From the NCBI GenBank assembly GCA_024640445.1, contig JAHEEZ010000079.1, forward strand, positions 1-14,106: a DNA stretch of 14,106 bases, in the 5' to 3' direction. This document shows positions 1 to 8,200 of this stretch, in pieces. Each line of letters opens with the position of its first letter. The stretch's first letter is position 1. A program made the translations under genes and the position numbers. The notes under the pieces are model-generated. The model had not been told where the DNA came from. It ran no database searches and saw only the letters and a list, made by a program, of their open reading frames with translations. This DNA comes from Acidobacteriota bacterium (GTDB taxonomy: Bacteria > Acidobacteriota > Blastocatellia > Pyrinomonadales > Pyrinomonadaceae).

Positions 1-399
1 TACGATCACGACACCTCGCTCACACCCGAAAAGCGGGACGCGCTCATTGCCGCGATTCCCGCGAGGATAGATTCAATGATGGAAGCTGACCCGTGGATGA
101 AGTTCTTCCTTACCTACGATCCCGCGGCGACGATGCGCAAAGTGAAGACGCCTGTGCTGATCCTCACCGGCTCGAACGACAAGCAGGCGGTACCGGAGCA
201 GGTGCCGCTGATGGAGGCAGCCTTTAAGGCGGGCGGCGACAAGGACGTGACCGCGAAGGTCCTGCCGGGACTTAATCATCTTTTCGTGGAGGACGCTGAC
301 GGCTTTGCGGGCAACTATTCAAAACTGCCTCCGCCGGTGATGATCCGATCCGATGTTTTGGTGATCATTACCGACTGGCTCGCGCAGCGGTTAGGATAA
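1..399 (+). CDS. alpha/beta hydrolase, C-terminal part (5' end outside window)
   Basis: The frame is open from base 1 to a TAA at 397-399, so about 132 residues of a longer protein are visible and the start lies to the left of the window. The visible part carries the last two elements of an alpha/beta-hydrolase triad: a beta strand followed by the acid loop (VLILTGSNDK, the Asp being the likely catalytic acid) and a His in PGLNHLF. The order and spacing fit the C-terminal third of an esterase or S9-like hydrolase. The nucleophile elbow is not in view, so substrate and subfamily cannot be given. An ATG at 76 is internal to this reading frame and is not likely to be the start, because hydrolase-like sequence continues upstream of it. 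Confidence 0.85.
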   Translation, partial: YDHDTSLTPEKRDALIAAIPARIDSMMEADPWMKFFLTYDPAATMRKVKTPVLILTGSNDKQAVPEQVPLMEAAFKAGGDKDVTAKVLPGLNHLFVEDADGFAGNYSKLPPPVMIRSDVLVIITDWLAQRLG

Positions 400-788
400 T
401 GCCGCTGATCTCACCAGATGAGTTAGGTCGCAGGTTGATGATCGAGAATAAGAAAGAACATATTCACCAAGCACCAGATCCTGAAGATCCTGAATGAAGT
501 GTAGAACGGCAGGTCTGTAACTTGGGAGGGGGTCAGTAGTGCCCAAACAATAAGAACCCGGCCTTCAGTAAGCCGGGTATTCTCACTTTCAAACCGGATT
601 GGTTATTTGGCGCATTTCAGTACCCTCAATTACTTAGTTGCCCCCCGCTTCAGCGGGGGTGGGCAAGAGTTCCCAAAATGTTCCTTGCCGGCTTTAGCCG
701 GCTGTGCCGGGGCTGAAGCCCCTGGTGTCTTTTGTGCGCCGTTCACCCCCGGCTAAAGCCGGGGGCTATTTTCGGAAGGAAGGACCCT
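400..788. other. gene-free stretch with palindromes
   Basis: I see no convincing gene here. A 19-codon ORF (438-497) has no supporting context. A 9-bp tandem repeat (AGATCCTGA twice) lies at about 473-490. An imperfect hairpin (ACCCGGC at 556-562 with GCCGGGT at 572-578) lacks a T-tract and is not a clear terminator. From 642 onward the stretch is dominated by four compact hairpins, listed separately. Confidence 0.7.
642..765. repeat. cluster of four REP-like tetraloop palindromes
   Basis: Four perfect hairpins follow one another. H1 at 642-659 is CCCCCGC-TTCA-GCGGGGG. H2 at 687-702 is GCCGGC-TTTA-GCCGGC. H3 at 709-722 is GGGGC-TGAA-GCCCC. H4 at 746-765 is CCCCCGGC-TAAA-GCCGGGGG. All have GC-only arms and 4-base loops. 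The H1 and H3 loops are reverse complements of each other, as are those of H2 and H4, so the set is two units in inverted orientation. This resembles REP/BIME-type elements mobilised by RAYT (Y1) transposases in other bacteria. No such transposase is in the window, so the assignment rests on structure only. H4 ends 23 bases before the start codon of the next gene. Confidence 0.75.
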
Positions 789-1256
789 ATGACGGCACTG
801 CTTTGTTCACTGGTAGCCGGTTTTCTCTTCGCCTTCGCGATCGTCGTGATGCCTGGGATCGGGGCTTTGAACGATCTGGATTTCCTAAAAGCGTTCAGGG
901 CTATCGATCTCGTCATCCAGAAGAACCAGCCGGTCTTTATCATCGTCTGGATCGGATCGGCTCTCGCGGCTATCGGTTCGGGAGTGTTATCGGTCTGGCA
1001 GATGGAAGGGCTCGACCGGGTAATGGTCATCACGGCTGCGGCGATCTACATTGTCGGAGTCCAGGTGCCGACGGTTGTCTTTAACGTCCCCCTGAACAAT
1101 CGTCTTCAGGCTCTCGATCTTGAGGATCTTTCTGAGACGGAAGTAGCTGAAGAACGCAGAAGCTTTGAAATCCCATGGCTTCGCTGGAACTGGATTCGGA
1201 CGGTGATCGCGACGTTTGCATCCGCGATCTTGATCATCGCGGCTTTTAAGATCTGA
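789..1256 (+). CDS. DUF1772 (anthrone-oxygenase-like) membrane protein
   Basis: This is a 155-residue integral membrane protein with four predicted helices: about residues 3-22, 49-70, 78-99 and 138-153. It has the conserved DUF1772 features, namely a VPLNNRL motif (about 100-106) after helix 3, an acidic amphipathic stretch, then a W-x-x-W-N-x-x-R-type motif (130-137) leading into helix 4. The family is related to fungal anthrone oxygenases, but bacterial members have no settled function. The start is the ATG at 789 because a purine-rich GGAAGGAAGGA Shine-Dalgarno region lies just upstream; an in-frame ATG at 732 sits inside the palindrome cluster and would add a non-family N-terminus. The gene stands alone, with the opposite-strand neighbour converging on it. 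Length matches the family. Confidence 0.85.
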   Translation: MTALLCSLVAGFLFAFAIVVMPGIGALNDLDFLKAFRAIDLVIQKNQPVFIIVWIGSALAAIGSGVLSVWQMEGLDRVMVITAAAIYIVGVQVPTVVFNVPLNNRLQALDLEDLSETEVAEERRSFEIPWLRWNWIRTVIATFASAILIIAAFKI

Positions 1257-1506
1257 AACCGGCACTTCTGTTTGTGGTCCGGAAAGCGAGTATCCCGGTG
1301 TCGGCCTCCTTCCAACGATCATCACCTCAGGTTTCTAGTCTCGGGACGCCAATTCGTGTTGCGTCCAGAGGAGAAGAAAAAGGGTGCCCTTTCTGTGTTA
1401 ACACAGGAGCAGCTTTCATCTCACATCGGTGTGAATCCACGTCTATTTCAGGGAATTCGGGTCGTTCGATAAATGTCCGCTGGCAAACGATGATCGACGG
1501 CACCTG

Positions 1507-2619
1507 TTACTCTGACCCATCACAAACCATTACAGGCGCACCCAGTGCTTCCCAGATCGGAGTGACGCCTAGGCCGGGACTTGTCGGTGCGGCCATTCTG
1601 CCGTTGATCCTCTGCGGGGCTCCGTCGGCGATGCTCTTTGTTACATAGCTGTTGAAATCCGTCGCGGAAAACAAAAATTCTTCCGGAGTGCTGTGCGCGA
1701 GGTGAGAGATGGCTGCCGTGATAACGTCGCCGCCCCACGTGTCTTCGATCGTCATCACGATGCCCAATGACACGCAAAGGTCCCGTGCCTGCCGGGCCCT
1801 TGTCAGTCCGCCGAATTTGCTGATCTTGATATTGACGACATCCATGGCGTGGTCTTGAAAGCCGCGGAGCAGTATTCCGAGGCCATCGATGCATTCATCG
1901 AGTACGAACGGAAGCGTGGTGCGTCTGCGGATCGAAAGGCATTCTTCGTACGAGGTACAAGGTTGTTCAATGTAGACATTGACGTCTCGCACACCATTTG
2001 CGACCTTTACGGCGTCGTGCATAAGCCATCCGCAATTGGCGTCCGCCACCAGCTGATCGCTATTGTCGAGCACCTTCGCGCATTCCCGTATGCGTTCGAT
2101 ATCTTCCCAGGGATTGCCCCCGACCTTAAGCTGGAATTTCTTGTAACCCTGGTCCTTGTACATCTTCACGTTTTCCGCCATCTCCTTCGGAGGAAGCTGC
2201 GAGATGGCGCGGTAAAGCGCGAAATCGTCGCCATAGGTCCCGCCCAGTAGTTTTGCGATCGGCAGCCCTGCGGCCTTTCCCAGAATGTCCCAGCAGGCCA
2301 TATCAATCGCGGATTTTACATACGGATGGCCCTTGAGCCACCTGTCCATATTGTCGACCAGGACAGCAAGTTCGGTCGGGTCCTGACCGATCAGGTTCGG
2401 AGCGATCTCCTTGATACCGGCGCGCGCGCCAGCCGCATAAGACGGAAGATAGACCGGGCCAAGCGGACAAACCTCTCCGTAACCTTCGATCCCCGAGTCT
2501 GTTTCAATTTTGACGACCGTCGAGTCAAACACAGCAACACTCTTGCCGCTCGCCCATTTGTAACTGCCTTCGTGAAGCGGCAGATCGACCTGGTATACGG
2601 ATATCCTTGTAATCTTCAA
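1507..2619 (-). CDS. mandelate racemase/muconate lactonizing enzyme family; cis-3-hydroxy-L-proline dehydratase or HpbD-like clade
   Basis: This 370-residue enolase-superfamily enzyme is full length. The N-terminal capping domain spans about 1-125 and the (beta/alpha)7-beta barrel about 130-360. Visible active-site residues are the strand-2 Lys165 (FQLKVGG), Mg2+ ligands Asp193 (VADAN), Glu218 (YIEQP) and Asp241 (LDEC), and the opposing base Lys265 (NIKISKFGG). The EDTWGGD segment (292-298), the N-terminal EGSYKWASG loop and Gln in place of the first Lys of the usual KxK motif are, as I recall them, shared with cis-3-hydroxy-L-proline dehydratases and hydroxyproline-betaine epimerases. Cytosolic hydroxyproline catabolism is therefore likely, but the exact substrate is inferred. 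Translation starts at TTG, supported by a perfect AGGAG six bases upstream (2626-2630). The gene is divergent from the amidase across about 330 bp. Confidence 0.9.
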   Translation of the reverse strand: MKITRISVYQVDLPLHEGSYKWASGKSVAVFDSTVVKIETDSGIEGYGEVCPLGPVYLPSYAAGARAGIKEIAPNLIGQDPTELAVLVDNMDRWLKGHPYVKSAIDMACWDILGKAAGLPIAKLLGGTYGDDFALYRAISQLPPKEMAENVKMYKDQGYKKFQLKVGGNPWEDIERIRECAKVLDNSDQLVADANCGWLMHDAVKVANGVRDVNVYIEQPCTSYEECLSIRRRTTLPFVLDECIDGLGILLRGFQDHAMDVVNIKISKFGGLTRARQARDLCVSLGIVMTIEDTWGGDVITAAISHLAHSTPEEFLFSATDFNSYVTKSIADGAPQRINGRMAAPTSPGLGVTPIWEALGAPVMVCDGSE

Positions 2620-2949
2620 GACTGGCTCCTTTTAGAAATGGTGATTTTGCGCAAAGGGTTATTTTCAAGAATACAATAGCGAATGGATCGGCAGTCCACC
2701 ATTCAATGCAGATGAATTCATCCGAAGTTTCACAGCGAAGGGGAGGATCTCGACGTAGATCAGCGCGGTTCTCGAATGTGCGAATGACAAGACGGGGAGT
2801 TCGTGCTTTCCCACCGATCTCTTCAATACCTATTGGTGACCATCGCGGTCGCCCTTTTCTAACTGCAGTAAGAATCGTATGATTGCGCCATTACGTATGA
2901 TGGCCGACATCCTCTGCTCTTAGACCGTCTACCATTTTGGGGGGAGCAG
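2620..2949. other. divergent intergenic region between the dehydratase and amidase genes
   Basis: No gene is supported here. It must contain the promoters of both flanking genes, but no strong -35/-10 pair stands out. It contains a hairpin of the dispersed family at 2835-2853 followed by TTTTCT, a smaller hairpin (GATCT/AGATC, 2747-2762), and two direct copies of CGTATGAT (2876-2883 and 2894-2901) 18 bases apart. That spacing could place a regulator on one DNA face, but this is weak. Confidence 0.5.
2835..2853. repeat. dispersed hairpin repeat, copy 1
   Basis: GGTGACC-ATCGC-GGTCGCC forms a 7-bp stem with one G-T pair and a 5-base loop, followed by CTTTTCT. It shares 20 identical bases (2838-2857) with copy 2 near 10332. 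It could double as a terminator for plus-strand transcripts, but no plus-strand gene ends nearby. Confidence 0.65.
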
Positions 2950-2982
2950 ATGCCTGAAACCTGTAGTTATCAAGACAGATAA
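2950..2982 (+). CDS. putative 10-codon leader ORF coupled to the amidase gene
   Basis: ATG at 2950 is preceded by a strong Shine-Dalgarno, GGGGAG (2941-2946). It encodes MPETCSYQDR and ends with TAA at 2980-2982. The last A of that stop is the first A of the amidase start codon (TAATG), a typical translational-coupling overlap. The amidase start has no good ribosome-binding site of its own, so ribosomes finishing this leader may re-initiate on it. The peptide has no recognised function and no run of one amino acid like a classical attenuator. A wrongly placed start for the amidase cannot be excluded, but the two frames differ. Confidence 0.45.
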   Translation: MPETCSYQDR

Positions 2983-4538
2983 TGAAAAAGAACAAGAAAG
3001 GAACCGATGTTCCAAACGATACGGACTCGAACATAACACGGCGCGATATGCTCGGCTCTCTTGGAGCGGCCCTCGCTTCTGCCGCACTGATCGCCCCGGC
3101 TTACGGCGGGACGCGCCCGTCCGTTACAGTACGGGAAACCGAAGTTCACTTTGAATCACTCTCGGCTGTCGCGAAACAGATCAAGTCCGGGAGGCTGTCT
3201 CCGGTGGAACTGACGGAGCGGATGATCGCCCGGATCAAACGGATCGACGGTGATCTGCACAGCTATGTGACCCTGATGGAAGAGCAGGCGATGTCCGGCG
3301 CAAGGGAGGCGGAGAAGGAGATAAGGTCCGGCGGTTATCGCGGACCGCTGCACGGAGTTCCGATCGGCATCAAGGACCTTTTGTACACCGCCGGCGTGCC
3401 GACGATGGGAGGCACCAAAGCACTCAAGGACTTCGTGCCTGATTTCAACGCGACGGTCGTCGACAGACTGACAGCCTCGGGTGCGGTCCTGTTGGGTAAG
3501 AACACGCTGTGTGAAGGCGCGATGGGGCCTTATCACCCGGAATTGAAGGTTCCTGTCAACCCCTGGGACCCGGATCGATGGACCGGCGTTTCCTCGAGCG
3601 GTTCCGGAGTCGCTGTAGCTGCCGGGCTTTGTTTTGCATCGATCGGTTCGGATACGGGAGGCTCAATTCGCTATCCGTCCGCGGCCAACGGCTGCGTCGG
3701 GCTAAAACCGACATACGGCCGGGTCAGCAGATACGGTGTCATCCCGCTTGCCGAGACTCTGGATCACATCGGCCCGATGACCAGGACCGTCGAAGACACG
3801 GCGATAGTTTTCGACGCGATCGCAGGTTACGACAAGAACGATCCAACATCGAGGCTCGAGCCCGTCCAGGCCGTTTGGCCTCAGTTGTCCAAGGGCATCA
3901 AAGGAATGCGGATCGGATATGACCGAAGTTATGCCACCGATCGTGTTGAGCCCGGACTGGTGGCTGCATTGAATCTCGTGTTGGAAAAGCTCGCTGCTTT
4001 GGGCGCAGAGATCGTCGAGGTGGAAATGCCGGATGTGAGCAAAGTTAATGGCGCCTGGTGGGACATCAGCACGGTCGAGGCGACCGCGTATCATTCGTCT
4101 TCATACTCGAAACACAGGGAGTTGTTCGGGCCCGGATTTCTTGATGTTTTGAATTACGGCTCCGGTCAGAGCGGCGTTCAATACGCCATAGCTCAGAAGG
4201 TAAAGACGGAAGTCGGAGGCCGTGTGAATGCACTGTTGTCCACGGTCGACTGTATGGTGTGTCCTTCGATGTCGAACTCAGCGCGCGCCAAACTTGAAGA
4301 CCCTTACAAAGCCGAAACCGACGAGGGATGGAAGCAAAACGTAGTGAACGATATTCACACAAAGCCGTTCAATTTCGCCGGTTGTCCAACCCTCTCGGTT
4401 CCTTGCGGTTTCTCTTTGGACGGGCTGCCGTTCAGCGTTCAGTTCGTAGGCCGTCCCTTGAGCGAAGCGGTATTATGCCGTGCGGGCCACGCCTACGAGC
4501 AGGCGACGACCTGGCATACGAAGCATCCGGCGATCTAG
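2982..4538 (+). CDS. Tat-exported amidase (amidase signature family)
   Basis: This 518-residue protein hydrolyses an amide or related bond; the substrate is unknown. Residues 1-42 form a Tat-type signal (TRRDMLGSLGAA, twin Arg at 20-21, then an Ala-rich hydrophobic stretch), so it should be exported folded. The amidase-signature core follows with the Ser-cisSer-Lys triad: Lys131 (GIKDLL), cis-Ser near 204 (GVSSSGSG) and nucleophile Ser228 (SDTGGSIRYPSA). The Ser/Gly loop departs from the common GGSSGGS form. A Tat signal argues against a role as the GatA subunit of tRNA amidotransferase. The start at 2982 has a weak ribosome site and overlaps the stop of a leader ORF, suggesting coupling. It is divergent from the hydroxyproline-type dehydratase; shared function is possible but unproven. 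Confidence 0.92.
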   Translation: MKKNKKGTDVPNDTDSNITRRDMLGSLGAALASAALIAPAYGGTRPSVTVRETEVHFESLSAVAKQIKSGRLSPVELTERMIARIKRIDGDLHSYVTLMEEQAMSGAREAEKEIRSGGYRGPLHGVPIGIKDLLYTAGVPTMGGTKALKDFVPDFNATVVDRLTASGAVLLGKNTLCEGAMGPYHPELKVPVNPWDPDRWTGVSSSGSGVAVAAGLCFASIGSDTGGSIRYPSAANGCVGLKPTYGRVSRYGVIPLAETLDHIGPMTRTVEDTAIVFDAIAGYDKNDPTSRLEPVQAVWPQLSKGIKGMRIGYDRSYATDRVEPGLVAALNLVLEKLAALGAEIVEVEMPDVSKVNGAWWDISTVEATAYHSSSYSKHRELFGPGFLDVLNYGSGQSGVQYAIAQKVKTEVGGRVNALLSTVDCMVCPSMSNSARAKLEDPYKAETDEGWKQNVVNDIHTKPFNFAGCPTLSVPCGFSLDGLPFSVQFVGRPLSEAVLCRAGHAYEQATTWHTKHPAI

Positions 4539-5256
4539 CCCGGCCGGCGGAGAGAGAAAGCGGTTGACAGAACGAGGTCAGGATGCGGACGGAAGATTGC
4601 CTGAAGATCTGCAACACCGAGCCTTTTTCAGGAACGGATTCTCCAGCCACAGATCAGGGATCGGATGGTTTCGCCGAGCAGTAATCGAAGGGTCCGAGGT
4701 CCCGGGCATATATCCAAATAACACAAACGAACTTTCCAAATCTTCGGGTTTAGGCTAGACTTGGCGCAAATCTAAAAGTTCTGACTGATCACTTTAGTGG
4801 GATAACGGCCTTAACCGTTTGAATTCAAGAGCTTAGCGCGCCGCATCCTACCGTTCCTACAGCAGAACATTTGAAAATTAACGATTATTTAACGACTTGT
4901 CGATACACTTGGGCTCAGCAGTGATCGTTGACAGAAGATCTCGTTCGCCTTGTTAGCTCCTGCAGGCCGACGGAATACCAGATGGCAACTGTGAATCCTG
5001 CTTTGTGAAGCCCGGGACCTGGCAATTGGCTTCGTATCGGAACGTACAAGGGACTTGCTAGATTCGATTATCGTCCGGCTGCAAGTAGGCCGGAAAGGCC
5101 GAAACGGTTCAGACACAAAGCGCGACGGGATCCAAGACCTGTTAATGTTGCGCTTCATCAGAAGAAATAATGTCGCCGTAAATCTATATTCAACAGTAGA
5201 TTACGGTAATTTTAATAACAAACATTGCACGCTAGTGTAATCAGGTGAAACCAAAG
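4539..5256. other. long gene-free region and leader upstream of the TonB-dependent receptor
   Basis: Reading frames here are short and show no protein-family features. The last ~100 bases are noticeably AT-rich compared with the rest. Two direct copies of TTAACGA (4878-4884 and 4889-4895), 11 bases apart, could be a regulator box. A hairpin at 5176-5206 lies within 80 bases of the receptor start. Several TTGACA hexamers (4564, 4928) have no good -10 partner. No terminator for the amidase gene was found. Confidence 0.5.
5176..5206. promoter_or_regulatory. hairpin/inverted repeat in the TonB-receptor leader
   Basis: CCGTAAATCTA (5176-5186) pairs with TAGATTACGG (5197-5206), giving a 10-bp stem with one bulged A and a 10-base loop. 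It ends 50 bases before the receptor start codon. It could be a protein-binding operator or a 5'-UTR stem; which of these is unknown. Confidence 0.45.
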
Positions 5257-8200
5257 ATGACTAAGAAATCCTTTATGCTGCCTATGCTGGCCATGCTTGT
5301 GGTTGGCATCTTTGCCTTTTCTTTGTCCGTCGCTGCCCAGGTTACCACTTCCGAGATGGTTGGACGTGTTGCCGACCCTCAGGGTAATCCTGTACCTGGA
5401 GCGATCGTGGAAGCAGTGCATATGCCTTCCGGGACGGTTTACTCCGCCACTGCCAATGACTCAGGCAGGTTTACTATTCCGGGGATGAGAATTGGCGGCC
5501 CGTACTCGGTCAGGGCTTTTCAAGCTGGCTTCAATGAGCAGACCGCTGAGAATCTGGTCCTTAGTTTGGGAACCGCGGCAACGGTCAACTTCACGCTGAG
5601 TTCGGCGATTTCCGCAACAGTGGACGTTTCGAGCAGCGATAGTGAGATCTTCAGCGAATCGAGAACGGGAGCTTCAACCTCTATCAGCCTGCCACTCGTC
5701 GAATCGCTGCCGACCATATCCCGCCGAATCAATGACTTTACAAGACTTACTCCTCAGGCAGGGGGAGGCGGAACGTTCGCCGGTCAGGATAACCGCTTGA
5801 ACAACATCACGGTGGACGGTTCTTATTTCAACAATTCGTTCGGTCTTGCCGGGCAGCCGGGTGACCGCACGGGAGTCTCGCCGATCTCGCTGGATGCCAT
5901 CGAGGCCATTCAGGTGAACGTCTCGCCGTATGATGTTCGTCAGGGAAACTTTGTCGGTGCGGGCGTCAACACCGTCACGAAGAGCGGGACAAACTCATAT
6001 CACGGTTCGGCTTACTATTTGTTCAGGAAACCGGATCTCGTGGGCAAGGAAGCCGGAGACAACTCATTCAATCCGGGAGATTTCGATTACAAGAACTGGG
6101 GTTTTCGTCTGGGAGGCCCATTACCGTTCTTTAATTTTGGTAATGGCGGACCAAAGTACATTTCGGGCAAGAACAGGCTCTTCTTCTTCTTTAGCTATGA
6201 GAACGAGAACCTTACTGAGCCCGGCACCACGTTTGTCGCCAATTCCGGAGGTCAAACGGTTGGCGGAAATGTAACCCGTGTCCTTGCATCCGACCTGGAC
6301 GGTCTTAGCTCCTACTTGAGGCAAAATTTTAACTATGAAACCGGGCCGTATCAGGACTATAGCCAGTCGACCCCGGCAGAAAAGTATCTGTTCCGCTTAG
6401 ACTACAATATCGACCCCTCAAACAGGCTAAGCGTCAGGTATGTCCGGCTGGACTCCAGTACTGACGTGTTGGAGTCAAACTCTTCGTCTCTCGGCTTCGG
6501 AAGCCGCAGGACCAACCTGAACTCACTGAACTTCGCGAACTCCAATTACCAGATCCTGGAGAACATCCGGTCAATCGTCGGTGAATGGAATACCGCCATT
6601 GGCAGCCAGATGTCTAACAGCCTCATAGTCGGATACACCGAACAGGATGAAAGTAGAGGATACAAGGGAACGTTCTTTCCCCTGGTTGATATTCTCGAAG
6701 GAGGCTCGACGTACACAAGTTTCGGCTTTGAGCCGTTCACGCCGAATAATGAGCTTCGATACAAGTCATTCCAGATTCAGGACAATCTGAACTTCTATCG
6801 CGGTTCCCACACTATCTCGACCGGTGTAAGCTTCGAGCATTACGAGTCGGAAAACGTATTCTTCCCGGGTTCACAGAGTGTCTACGTCTTTAACTCGCTC
6901 GCGGATTTCTATGCCGATGCGAATGATTACCTGGCGAATCCGAACCGTACAACTTCTCCGATCAACCTGAGACGATTTCAGGTAAGGTGGTCAAACATCC
7001 CTGGTCTCGATAAGCCGATCCAGCCGCTGAAGGTCAACTATGTTGGTTTTTATGGTCAGGATACGTGGAAGATGGGGGATAATTTTTCACTGACTTACGG
7101 TCTTCGTATGGATGTGCCGTTCTTTTCACCGACTGGTTTCGCCAACTCACAGGTTGACGGTTTGACATTTCAGGACGAAAACGGGGAGCCAGTCCAGTTC
7201 AGCACCGAAAAACTGCCGGATGCGAACATTCTTTGGTCACCCAGGGCGGGTTTCAACTGGAGTCCGTTCAACAGTGGGATACTTCAGGTTCGCGGCGGCA
7301 CCGGGATATTCACGGCGCGACCGGCTTATGTGTGGATATCTAACCAGGTAGGGAACAACGGCGTACTGACCGGGTTTGCTCAGTTTGACAACACCATGAT
7401 CAGACCGTTTAACCCCGATCCTAACACCTATAAACCGGCAGTCGTTACCGGAGCCCCGGCATCGTCGTATGAACTGGCGCTGACGCAGACAAGCTTCAAG
7501 TTTCCGCAGATCTGGCGTTCCAGCATCGCTGCCGATGTTAAATTGCCGCTTGGTATGATAGGCGGTGTTGATTTTCTTTACTCGAAGGATGTAAACGGAA
7601 TCTACTACATCAATGCAAACCTGACGGATCCCAACACGGCCTTCACAGGTCCCGACAACCGGCCGCGATGGACCACAGGAAACCGCATCAACAGCTTCAT
7701 TACCAGCGCAGTAGTGCTAAAGAACCAGAATGTCGGGAAGGTGTGGAATCTTGCATTTACACTTGAAAGGCCTTTTGCGAACGGTTTGTGGGCCAAAGCG
7801 GCCTATAGCTACGGAGAAGCCAAAAATACCGTCGATCCGGGTTCGATCGCGTTCGGTTCATGGAACAATAACCAGCATTCCGGCAACCCCAACAATCCGG
7901 GACTGGGTTACAGCGGAGCGTCCGCAGGACATCGTTTCTTTGGAACACTGTCGTACAGCAAAGAGTACTTCAAGTTCGGAGAAACGAGTGTTTCAATGTT
8001 CTGGGAAACGAGAACAGGCGGCAATGCCAGCTACACTTTCAGCGGTGATCTGAATGGTGACGGCGGTACAAGCAACGACCTGATCTATATTCCCAACGAC
8101 ATTTCCGAGATGAATTTCCAGGAGTTTACCTCGAGCGGAACGACCTTTACGGCCGCCCAGCAGGCTGCGGCCTGGGACGCGTTCATCAATCAGGACCCAT

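Noticed and set aside
438..497. 19-codon ORF MIENKKEHIHQAPDPEDPE with a weak AGG upstream
   Set aside because: Too short to support and built partly from a 9-bp tandem repeat.
556..578. hairpin ACCCGGC/GCCGGGT as terminator of the left-edge hydrolase
   Set aside because: It lies over 150 bases after the stop and has no T-tract.
1849..2250. 133-codon plus-strand frame inside the dehydratase gene
   Set aside because: Antisense shadow of a well-supported enolase-superfamily gene.
4480..4758. 92-codon plus-strand frame overlapping the amidase 3' end
   Set aside because: Arg/Ser-rich composition typical of an out-of-frame shadow; no ribosome site or family features.
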